Assembly: GCF_014075995.1 (NCBI RefSeq)
Contig: NZ_CP055153.1
Coordinates: 1,240,001-1,304,000, forward strand
Reading direction: 5' to 3'
Origin: Adhaeribacter radiodurans
GTDB lineage: Bacteria > Bacteroidota > Bacteroidia > Cytophagales > Hymenobacteraceae
DNA: 64,000 nt
Made by a program: the position numbers and the translations under genes. Under the pieces are notes generated by a model. It had not been told where the DNA came from and did no database searches. It saw only the letters and a list, made by a program, of their open reading frames with translations. Shown here one piece after another: positions 27,855 to 36,900 of the stretch. Within the stretch, counting starts at the first letter, position 1. The number at the start of each line of letters is the position of its first letter.

Positions 27855-29582
27855 TTAGTAACCGGGATTCTGAGTTAAAGTATTTTGTCCGTTAGCCTTG
27901 CTGTTTAGTATTTCCTGCAGCGGAATGGGGAAGTACTCGTGTTTCCCCGGAATAAACTGCACCCCAGCCAGGTAAGACCGCTTCTTCGATTCAGTAGCGT
28001 AATAGTTATTCAAGGTTTCGGCGGCAATGCCCCAACGCACTAAATCAAACCGACGGTGGCCTTCCATGCCAAATTCTAAACGTTCTTCGAACTGCACGGC
28101 TTTGCGGGCTAAAGCCTGATCGGTCCAGGGAGCGGTATATTCATTAATAACGTATTTAGCCGCCGGGGTGCCATCGGCATTTTTAACAAAACCATCGGGA
28201 TTGGCCGCTCTTCTTCTAATTTGGTTTACGTAGCCGCGAGCAGCTTCCAGGTTACCTAGTTCCGTTTCCACTTCGGCTAGCCATAATAAAACATGTGAAT
28301 ACCGGATAAGGCGGTAATTGTTTGCGTTTAAGCGGGGATTACCGGCAAAAGTATTGGTACCCACATCGGAGCGATACATCACGTGTTTTTTCGGCGAGTA
28401 AGGACCACCATAAGCCTGGTCGCGCACGTACGTTTTACCCGGATGCACGCCCCAATCCAGGAACGGAATGCCCCGACGGCCAACGGTCCAGTCAAGGCGC
28501 GGATCTACGGTGCCGTCATAGGGAGTGAAGGGTTGCGTAGCTTCAATGCCTTGGTCACTGGTAACATCTTCGTTATTAAAAGTTTCCAGTAACGGTAAGC
28601 CACCGGCGTCGGTTTTAAAGGCATTTACTAAATTTTGCGAGGGCTGGAAAAAGCCGCAGCAAGTAGTTACCCCACCACCGCCGTACGGATAATTTAAAGT
28701 AGCACCCACGTTTCCGTTTTCACCCCCCGAAGCGCCATCGTTTACAGAGTGTTCCACTTCAAAAATTGATTCAGCGTTGTTGTTGGTAACGGCCCTAAAA
28801 TTATCGTGGTAACGATCCATTAACCTAAATTGATTACTGGCCACAATAGCATCGAGCAAAGTTTTGGCTTCGGTATATTTTTTCTGAAATAAGTAAGCCT
28901 TCGCCAGGGTAGCTCCCGCGGCCCATTTACTGGCCCGGCCTGGTTGGGTTTGTTTAGGCGGCAAATTATCGTAGGCAAAGGTTAGATCGGCCACAATTTT
29001 AGGCCAGATATCTTCGGTATTGGTTTTTTTGGTGCTTTCCAGGTCGTTGGGGTTGTAAATGGTTTCGTCGATGTAAGGCACCATGTTAAACATTTTCTTC
29101 AGCTCGAAGTGGTAATGTCCGCGTAAAAACCGGGCTTCGGCGGTAATTTGCAAACGTTCGGCGTCAGTAACATCGGTAACTTTCGCTAAAGTTTGCAACA
29201 CATCGTTGGTGCGGGCAATACCATCGTACATGCCCCGCCACTTGCCCCGGAAATAAATGTTATCGGAAGAGATATTTCCTTGCTCAATTAAGGAAATAGG
29301 TGGTTGATCGCCGGCAATTGTTCCCTTGTAAGCATCATCCGAAGCCACACTGCCATATACCCAATTATCCGCGGATGATTGGTACGAACGGTAAGCGCCT
29401 TCAGCAGTTGCCCAGCCATCCAACAGCGAATAAGCACCTACCAGCAAGGAGTTAACTCCTTTATTGGTGGTTAGGGCATCGATGGTGAGAGCAGCTTTGG
29501 GTTTTACGTCCAGAAAAGAATCGGAGCAGGAGCTTAATATGCTGAGTAAAATGCTGCTGCCTAATATTATACTTTTTTTCAT
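27855..29582 (-). CDS. RagB/SusD family outer-membrane nutrient-binding lipoprotein
   Basis: The 575-residue protein has a lipoprotein signal, IILGSSILLSILSSC, followed by the SusD N-terminus SDSFLDVKPKAALTIDALTT and NKGVNSLLVGAYSLLDGWA. TPR-like helices follow, including RLQITAEARFLRGHYHFELK, and the C-terminus reads HEYFPIPLQEILNSKANGQ and NTLTQNPGY, as usual in this family. SusD proteins lie on the cell surface and form the lid over a SusC channel, capturing glycans or other polymers. The gene follows SusC by 45 nt on the same strand. A cysteine pair (TTCCGFFQ) and glycine-rich stretch at about residues 300-312 may shape the ligand site. Its substrate cannot be told from sequence. Confidence 0.93.
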   Translation of the reverse strand: MKKSIILGSSILLSILSSCSDSFLDVKPKAALTIDALTTNKGVNSLLVGAYSLLDGWATAEGAYRSYQSSADNWVYGSVASDDAYKGTIAGDQPPISLIEQGNISSDNIYFRGKWRGMYDGIARTNDVLQTLAKVTDVTDAERLQITAEARFLRGHYHFELKKMFNMVPYIDETIYNPNDLESTKKTNTEDIWPKIVADLTFAYDNLPPKQTQPGRASKWAAGATLAKAYLFQKKYTEAKTLLDAIVASNQFRLMDRYHDNFRAVTNNNAESIFEVEHSVNDGASGGENGNVGATLNYPYGGGGVTTCCGFFQPSQNLVNAFKTDAGGLPLLETFNNEDVTSDQGIEATQPFTPYDGTVDPRLDWTVGRRGIPFLDWGVHPGKTYVRDQAYGGPYSPKKHVMYRSDVGTNTFAGNPRLNANNYRLIRYSHVLLWLAEVETELGNLEAARGYVNQIRRRAANPDGFVKNADGTPAAKYVINEYTAPWTDQALARKAVQFEERLEFGMEGHRRFDLVRWGIAAETLNNYYATESKKRSYLAGVQFIPGKHEYFPIPLQEILNSKANGQNTLTQNPGY

Positions 29583-29627
29583 TTGTTTAATCTTGTGTGA
29601 TTTATATAATTAGTAAATCAGATACTC

Positions 29628-32600
29628 TTAAAAACTTACATTTAAACCCACCAAATATTGCTTGGCAATAGGGTAATTTCCACCATCTACTCCAATTTGG
29701 CGGTCGTTGCCGGAAGAATAACCCCGCAGGTTAACTTCGGGGTCCATGCCGGAATATTTAGTGAAGGTAAACACGTTCTGACCTTGTACATACACGCGTA
29801 CCGAACCCAAACCAATTCTGGAAACTAAAGTAGTCGGCAAAGTATAGGTTAATTGGATATTCTTCATCCGGAAGTAAGAACCGTTTTCGAGGTAATAAGA
29901 AGAAGGAAGAATACTAACCTGGTCGCTGGAGGTTAATTGTGGCAGAACCGCATCAGTTTTGCCAGGCCGCCAGGAATCGTATAACATTCTTTTGCTACGG
30001 TTACCGCCAAAGGTGGGGAAATCAGTGAAGTACTTCACCATATTAAAAATCTGGTTTCCTTGTACGCCCTGGCCGAAAACGCTTAAACCAAAATTTTTAT
30101 AATTCACATTCAAGTTAATGCCGTAAGTAAAATCAGGGTGCGGGCTACCAATAATCGATAAATCTTTTGAGTCGATAATGCCATCGCCGTTTACATCACG
30201 GTAATGGAAACGACCCGCTTTATTCTGGTTCACGCCCAAATTGTTTTTAGGAGCAGCGGCCGCTTCATCGTCTGATTGGAAGATACCATCAATGGTATAG
30301 CCAAAGAAAGAAGAAATGGGATGACCTTGCTGGGTTACCACAAAGTTTTGAATGCGTTCGTCGTTGATACCAAAATATTGCGTGTTCGGGTCACCGGTAG
30401 TTTTTATTACCTCGTTCCGGTAGGTACTCAGGTTACCACCAATGCTATAGGTTAATTTACCATCGGCAGCCTGCCCATTATACGTTAATGCGGCATCTAC
30501 CCCGCGGTTGCGCATGGAACCAATATTCTGGAAAGGGGTAACCGCTACGCCCGAAGTAAGGGGTGCTTGCACCGGGAAAAGCATGTCGGAGGTAGTACGG
30601 GTATACCAGTCGAAGGAAGCATCAATTTTATCGTTTAATAAAGTAAGGTCTACGCCCACGTTGGTTGCCGTGGTGGTTTCCCATTTAGCATTGGCATTAC
30701 CAAATTGCGTTAATTCATAACCTGGTATCGCCGACGTACGGGTACCATTTAAATCGTAAAAAGAAGTAATGGGATTAGTGGAGTACTGGGTGATGGAGTT
30801 GTAATTACCAATTTCCTGGTTACCGGTTTGTCCCCAACCTACGCGCAGTTTAGCACGACTTAACCAGGAGCCCCAGCTTTCAGCAAAACTTTCTTCCGAA
30901 AACACCCAACCGCCACTAACAGCTGGAAAATAAGCTGTCCGGAATTGTGGCGCAAAACGAGAAGAACGGTCGCGGCGAATGGTAGCTTCGAGTAAGTATT
31001 TATCGGCAAAAGCGTAATTAGCTTTAGCAAACTCCGAAGCTAAGGCCCAGTTATAACCACCGCCATTATTGGTTTGTACCCCGGTACCGCCGCTTAAATA
31101 CCGGTTATCTAAATCATCGGAGGCAAAGTTGGTGCGCGAAGCATCAAAAAATTCATAATAATCTTTAATGGCTTCGGTACCAATTAAAAAGTTTAGCCGA
31201 TGGTTTTCGCCAAGAGTAGCGTTATAGGCCAAAGTATTAAACCAGGTCCAGGTCCATTCGTAGTTATTAGTGGTTTGTAAGTTATTGGAGCCCCGGGCTT
31301 CCGCCGATTCGTAATCCCGGAAAGTATAATTCCGGTAATTGTACAAGTTGTAATCTACCCCAAAGCTGGTTTTAGCCGTTAAATTTTTCAGAATGTCTAT
31401 TTCAGCGTAAGCATTCCCGAATAAACGGATTTCTTTTTGGTGATTGTCTTTATTGCGGTATAGCATACTTACCGGGTTGTTGGAGTTGTCCAGGTCAGTA
31501 CCACGGGTTCCGGCAAAGTTGCCCGCTACGTCGTAAACGGGTATTAGTGGTTGAATACGGTAAGCAAAAGATGTAGGGTTATTTTCGAAACCGTTAGAAC
31601 CCGGTTGTACGATGCGGTCGCCGACAGCAACCTGAAAATTCTCGCCTACCCGGATGCGTTTGTTTACGTTAAATTCGGTATTGGCCCGCAGCGAATAACG
31701 TTTAAAGCCGGTATGAATCATAATCCCTTCCTGATTAAAATAATTTACTGACATGGCATACCGCCCGCTTTCATTTCCGCCGGAAACCCCTAACTGGTGA
31801 TTTTGGATGGGAGCTGGATCAAAAATTTCGTCCATCCAATTAGTACCGGCTTTGTTGGCTTTCGTAATCAGCCATTTGGTTTTATTGAAATTAGGATCGT
31901 CGATGTTATTGCTGTAGTTTACGTATTTGCCGCTGGCATCCTGGGCAACCCGCGGATCGCCTTCCGTGGCGCCGGCCGGAAATATATAATCCGGGATAAC
32001 CGGAGTGGCCCCATTACCAAACTGCGCGTGCACCGGATTACCATTGGCGCCCACGGCTCCCGCATTTCTTCGCGATTCCCAAATTAACTGCGCATATTCC
32101 TGGGTATTTAGTAAATCCAGGAACTTGCCGGGGCGTTGGGTACCCACATAGGTATCATAAGTAAATACCGGTTTGCCCGCCTTGCCTTTTTTGGTAGTTA
32201 CAATTACTACCCCATTACCTGCCCGGGAGCCATAGATGGAAGCTGCCGAAGCATCTTTCAAAATCTGCATAGATTCTATGTCGTTCAGATTAAGCGTGTT
32301 TAGGTTACCTTTGGTAGGCACGCCATCAATTACATAGAGCGGCGAGTTATCGTTAATAGTACCAAAACCGCGAATACGCACCATTACGCCCCCACCTGGG
32401 CTGTTTTCGTTACCAACCGTTACACCCGCTACTTTGCCTTGCATAGCTTGCCCTAAATTAGTAGAAGGAGTAGCTAATAATTGTTTGGCATCGATGGTGG
32501 CTACCGCGCCGGTAATATCTTTTTTAGATTGGGCAGTGTAACCGGTTACTACTACCTCCTGCAAAGCTTTAGTATCTTCGAGTAGGGTAATATTAATGGA

Positions 32601-32963
32601 GCCTGGGCCGGTAAAGGCTTTTTCCTGGGTAGCAAAGCCAATAAAAGAAAACACTAAAGTGCCAGCCGATTCCGGAACAGTTAAGGTATAAGCCCCATCG
32701 GGGGCGGTAGTAGCTCCGGTAGAGGTGCCTTTTAACAGCACTGTTACCCCGGGTAAAGGATCACCGGTACCTGAAGAAACCCGTCCTGAAATAGTCCAGG
32801 TAACTACTTTGGTAATGCTGTTACTTTTGGGTGCGGCTAACCCCGGGGTAGGAGAGAAAGTAGCAGCAGCTTTGGCTGAATTACCAACACTACCACTTAA
32901 GGTGCAGACCAGTATTAAACTGCAAATTTGCAATTGCCAGTCAGGTGTAAAAGGTTTTTTCAT
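29628..32963 (-). CDS. SusC/RagA family TonB-linked outer membrane protein
   Basis: This 1111-residue protein has an N-terminal export signal, a carboxypeptidase-regulatory-like domain at about residues 55-135 (TISGRVSSGTGDPLPGVTV, GAYTLTVPES, FSFIGFATQ) and the SusC signature LQEVVVTGYTAQSKKDITGA. The plug follows with VRIRGFGTINDNSPLYVIDG, SMQILKDASAASIYGSRAGN and GVVIVTTKKGK, then a large barrel ending QYLVGLNVSF. SusC imports oligomers across the outer membrane with TonB energy together with SusD, encoded directly downstream. No sigma/anti-sigma pair or hybrid two-component sensor adjoins, so regulation is not apparent. The signal region is unusually long, with the hydrophobic core at about residues 13-33. 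Confidence 0.93.
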   Translation of the reverse strand: MKKPFTPDWQLQICSLILVCTLSGSVGNSAKAAATFSPTPGLAAPKSNSITKVVTWTISGRVSSGTGDPLPGVTVLLKGTSTGATTAPDGAYTLTVPESAGTLVFSFIGFATQEKAFTGPGSINITLLEDTKALQEVVVTGYTAQSKKDITGAVATIDAKQLLATPSTNLGQAMQGKVAGVTVGNENSPGGGVMVRIRGFGTINDNSPLYVIDGVPTKGNLNTLNLNDIESMQILKDASAASIYGSRAGNGVVIVTTKKGKAGKPVFTYDTYVGTQRPGKFLDLLNTQEYAQLIWESRRNAGAVGANGNPVHAQFGNGATPVIPDYIFPAGATEGDPRVAQDASGKYVNYSNNIDDPNFNKTKWLITKANKAGTNWMDEIFDPAPIQNHQLGVSGGNESGRYAMSVNYFNQEGIMIHTGFKRYSLRANTEFNVNKRIRVGENFQVAVGDRIVQPGSNGFENNPTSFAYRIQPLIPVYDVAGNFAGTRGTDLDNSNNPVSMLYRNKDNHQKEIRLFGNAYAEIDILKNLTAKTSFGVDYNLYNYRNYTFRDYESAEARGSNNLQTTNNYEWTWTWFNTLAYNATLGENHRLNFLIGTEAIKDYYEFFDASRTNFASDDLDNRYLSGGTGVQTNNGGGYNWALASEFAKANYAFADKYLLEATIRRDRSSRFAPQFRTAYFPAVSGGWVFSEESFAESWGSWLSRAKLRVGWGQTGNQEIGNYNSITQYSTNPITSFYDLNGTRTSAIPGYELTQFGNANAKWETTTATNVGVDLTLLNDKIDASFDWYTRTTSDMLFPVQAPLTSGVAVTPFQNIGSMRNRGVDAALTYNGQAADGKLTYSIGGNLSTYRNEVIKTTGDPNTQYFGINDERIQNFVVTQQGHPISSFFGYTIDGIFQSDDEAAAAPKNNLGVNQNKAGRFHYRDVNGDGIIDSKDLSIIGSPHPDFTYGINLNVNYKNFGLSVFGQGVQGNQIFNMVKYFTDFPTFGGNRSKRMLYDSWRPGKTDAVLPQLTSSDQVSILPSSYYLENGSYFRMKNIQLTYTLPTTLVSRIGLGSVRVYVQGQNVFTFTKYSGMDPEVNLRGYSSGNDRQIGVDGGNYPIAKQYLVGLNVSF

Positions 32964-33296
32964 AATGGATTGTTAAAGGTTTGTTCTGTAATAAAGCTAA
33001 GATTATTTTCTAAATGAGTTGATTTTCAAAGGTTTGTTTTTTAAAATTTAGAAAACTTTTCATGAAATTTTAGTTTGATTGGATGTTTTTCATTAATGAA
33101 AGTACTTAGTGTGAAAAAATGCATGAATGCCTCTTTTTTATTGATTTATTAGAAAAATGCGGCGTTATAAAAGAAGTTTGGAAAAGTAGCTTACAGATAA
33201 GAATACAGGCAAATTTCCGGGCAGCACGTACGAATAAGAGAAATAATAGTAGCTTCACTTTAAATAAAGTTTTAACTTAATTAATTATAAGTAAGC
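32964..33296. other. Divergent AT-rich intergenic region upstream of SusC and the carbonic-anhydrase-like gene
   Basis: The 333-bp region is very AT-rich and must carry the SusC promoter leftward and that of the hexapeptide-repeat gene rightward. I see no strong palindrome or open frame. Confidence 0.4.
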
Positions 33297-33821
33297 GTGC
33301 CACTATTTCTACCAGTTAAAGATAAATTCCCTGTTTTTGGCGAGAATTGCTTTATTGCCGAAAATGCCACTGTTGTGGGTGATGTTGTATGCGGAGCAGA
33401 TTGTACTATTTGGTTTAATGCGGTTGTAAGAGGCGATGTAAACAGCATCCGGATTGGCAATAAAACTAATATTCAGGATGGCGCTATTATCCATTGTACC
33501 TACGAACGGGCCGCAACGGTAATTGGCAACAACGTTTCGGTGGGGCATAATGCTATTGTACACGGTTGCACCATAGAAGATAACGTACTAATTGGCATGG
33601 GTGCTATTGTAATGGATAAAGCAGTCGTTCAGCAAAACTGCATTGTAGCGGCCGGAGCCACGGTGCTCGAAAATACTGTTTGCGAAGCCGGGTATATTTA
33701 TGCAGGTACTCCCGCCCGGAAAGTAAAACCCGTTAGCGAAGAGCAAATTGCCAACATGGCGCGCACGGCTAGTAACTATGTAATGTATGCTGGTTGGTTT
33801 AAGCCGCAAACTTCCGAATAA
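33297..33821 (+). CDS. Gamma-carbonic-anhydrase-like left-handed beta-helix protein
   Basis: The gene uses a GTG start at 33297: an in-frame TAA at 33288 rules out extension upstream, and the first residues PLFLPVKDKFPVFGENCFIA align with the usual start of this family. The 174-residue protein consists of hexapeptide repeats (TVVGDVVCGADCTIWFNAVV, RGDVNSIRIGNKTNIQDGAI) with the zinc-site histidines in AIIHCTYE and VSVGHNAIVHGCTIE, then IGMGAIVMDKAVV. The C-terminus has IYAGTPARKVKPVSEEQIAN, a helix typical of the group. Members form trimers; some hydrate CO2, while many YrdA/PaaY-like ones have no measured activity. It is cytosolic. It converges with the array of giant repeat genes. Confidence 0.92.
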   Translation: MPLFLPVKDKFPVFGENCFIAENATVVGDVVCGADCTIWFNAVVRGDVNSIRIGNKTNIQDGAIIHCTYERAATVIGNNVSVGHNAIVHGCTIEDNVLIGMGAIVMDKAVVQQNCIVAAGATVLENTVCEAGYIYAGTPARKVKPVSEEQIANMARTASNYVMYAGWFKPQTSE

Positions 33822-33879
33822 ATATTAAGCGAGGTAATTTCTTGCTTTAGAATACAAGACCTTACTTCGCTTAATATTT
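33820..33879. terminator. Bidirectional stem-loop terminator
   Basis: Two 18-nt arms (33820-33837 and 33862-33879) pair with a single mismatch or G-U position, starting at the stop codon of the beta-helix gene. Their ends are A/T-rich on both strands, and it sits 33 nt beyond the stop of the leftward repeat gene. Confidence 0.7.
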
Positions 33880-33911
33880 ACTTTTATGGAATGTTAAAAT
33901 ACTAAACCTGG

Positions 33912-36900
33912 TTAGCGGCTTAGCACTACTTTCTGGTGACTTTGGTGGTTATTGGTTTGCAGGCGCAGAATATAAATACCGGCTGCCGAATGCTGGGCTT
34001 GCCATTGCCGGGTATAGTTCTGATTTGCCTGGGCTACTTCCTCGAACAAAGTCGTAACTTCCTGCCCCTGACTGTCGAACACCTTTACCGTAACTTTTTG
34101 GGTTTGCGGTACCCGGAAGGTAACATTTACTTCCTGCACAAACGGATTCGGGTATGCGGTAAGAGGCAAGAGTTTAGCGGAACGAAATTCTTCGGGTTGG
34201 AAAGTAGATGATTGGGAGGCTATTAGGGGGGTAATAGTTTTTACCGGAGCTACTTTCACGAGCCAAATATCATTCTCGCCCTGGCTAGGCTGGGTTCGGT
34301 CGCCACTTACGCCGGAGTTGGAGCGTCCGCCAAGCAAATAACCACCCTCCTGCGTCGTCCATAGAGCCCGGAGTTCTTCTTGCTGGCTGCCGCCGTAGCG
34401 TTTATCCCAGAGCTTGGTGCCCGCCGAGTTGGTCTTAACGAGCCAGTAATCGCTTGCTCCTTGGCTGGTTTGAGTTTTATCCCCGCTCTTGCCGGAAAAG
34501 GAAGTGCCCCCCAGAACATAACCGCCATCTTTATCTAAAATCAGAGAACGTAACGTTTCTTCGGCGCTGCCGCCGTACGTTTTATCCCATTGTTTTTCGC
34601 CGGAACCATTCACTTGCACCAGCCAATAATCTTTGCCGCCCTTGCTGTTCTGGCTTTTTTCTCCACTTATATTAGAAGCGCTATGACCCGCTAGTAAGAA
34701 AGAATTATAACTGGTATTTAATAAGGCTAAAAGCTGATCCTGGTCGCTGCCGCCGTAGCGTTTATCCCAAAGCTTTTTACCGTCTTTATCTATTCTTAGC
34801 AGCCAGTAATCACTGGAGCCTTGCGTACCCTGGCTTTTATCGCCTGAAGCGGAAGAGAAGGAAGTGCCTCCTATGAGTAAATCCCCTTTGGCAAGGGCTA
34901 AAATATCTCCTAAGTAATCGTCGCCCGCTCCTCCGAAGCGTTTATTCCAGGCTATGTCACCGTTAAAGCTATAAATCTTTATTAACCAGTAATCTAAACC
35001 ACCCTGGGTGCCTTGGGTTTTATCGCCACTTACCGGCGAGTCGCTGTAGCCGGCTAATACATAAGAGTCGGTATACAAATAGGATAGTATTACAATTTTT
35101 TGTAAGTCGTCGGTGCCATTGCCACCGTACGTTTGATCCCATTCTTTTTCCCCGCTGCTGCTTATTTTTACGAGCCAAATATCCCGGCCCCCTTTACTGA
35201 TTGCCATTTTATTACCATTACTTCCCGATTCGGAACTTCCGCCTAATAAAAAGCCACCATCGGTAGTGGGAACCATACTTTTCAGGTAATCATCCGCAGA
35301 GCCACCATACCGTTTATCCCAGAGCTTATTGCCAGCTGCATCGGTTTTTACTACCCAATAGTCGTTTTTACCATAACTATTCTGCGATTTATCGCCCGAT
35401 TTAGGAGAGGAAGAATACCCGCCGAGCAAATACCCACCATCGTTAGTGGGCAGTACGGTGGTTAAAAAGTCGGAGCTACTGCCGCCGTAGCGCAGGTTCC
35501 AGGCCGCCAGAGAAGAGGAAGGAAAGGCACTGATTTTAGTTTCTATTAACCAGAAGTCGTAGTTACCTTTACTATTTTCGCTTTTTTCATAGCCACTGTT
35601 CGAATTGGAGTGGCCCCCAAGCAAAAAGCCGCCGCTGGGAGTAGCAATAATAGCCGCTAATTCGTCGGAATTGCGTGCGCCGAAGCTTTTATCGCTAATC
35701 TTTTGCCCGTTTTCATCTATCTCTACGAGCCAGTAGTCTTGGTTGCCTCTATTTTCTTCGGTCCGGTCGAAGCCCTGATTGGACCAAGTATACCCGGCCA
35801 GTAAGTAATGATTGTTGGAAGTAGGTAATATATCTACCGGAAAAGAATAATTTACTTCGCAGGCAAAACACGCAATAGAACTACCTAAGAAAAATTTATC
35901 CCAAATAACATTACCTTTTGAATCGGTTTTTATTGCCCAGTACCCGTACGTTTCAAAACCTGAAATACCCACCAGTAAATACCCACCTTCGGGAGTTGTA
36001 ACTAAGGCAGTAAGCCGGTCAGAATATTCCCGGTTATAGGTTTTATTCCAAATTTGTTCGCCCTTTGCGTTTATTTTAATTACCCAATAATCGGTATCGT
36101 CATCGGTGCTGGTACTGTATCCTCCTAAAAGGTAATTACCATCGGGCGTAGGTATTATAGAAGAAAGAACATCATCAGGGGCATTACCAATGGTTGTATC
36201 CCAAACTTTATTTCCCTTGTTGTCTACTTTTACTATCCAAAAGTCGGAAGGAGTACCCGTAAATTCATCTGGTTCGCCTTTATTCCCTTCGCTTTTATCC
36301 CCACTTATATCTGATTGGGAAGAACCCCCGAGCAAGTATCCACCATCGGGGGTAGCAACTATTGCCGAAAGATTATCATCTAAATTTCCACCAATGGTTT
36401 TGTCCCAAAGTTTATTGCCGGAGGCATCTACTTTCACCAACCAGTAATCGTTCTTGCCTTTATTGGCTTCACTTTTATCACCATCTTTACCCGAAGCCGA
36501 AGAGCCGCCCAACAAATAACCGCCACCCACCGCCGGAACAATAACAGCCAATTTTTCGGTACCTTTACCACCAAAAGATTTATCCCAGATTTTCTTTTTG
36601 TTCGCATCGGTTTTTACCAACCAGAAATCCGATTGACCTTTACCAGCGCTACTCTTATCCCCGGAAATACCGGAGGAAGAGGAGCCACCTAGTAAATAAC
36701 CGCCGTCGGGAGTAGTAACCAGGTCGGCCAGCATATCTTCTCCACTTCCGCCAATGGTTTTATCCTGTTGTTTGGGAAATCTTTGTACCCGAAATCGAGC
36801 AGTATATTCTACGGGGCTATACATAGCATCACCCGCCTGAAAAGCTTTTACCACTACCGTTCCATAGCCGGTAAAGCGCAATTGATTGCTTTTTTGAGTG

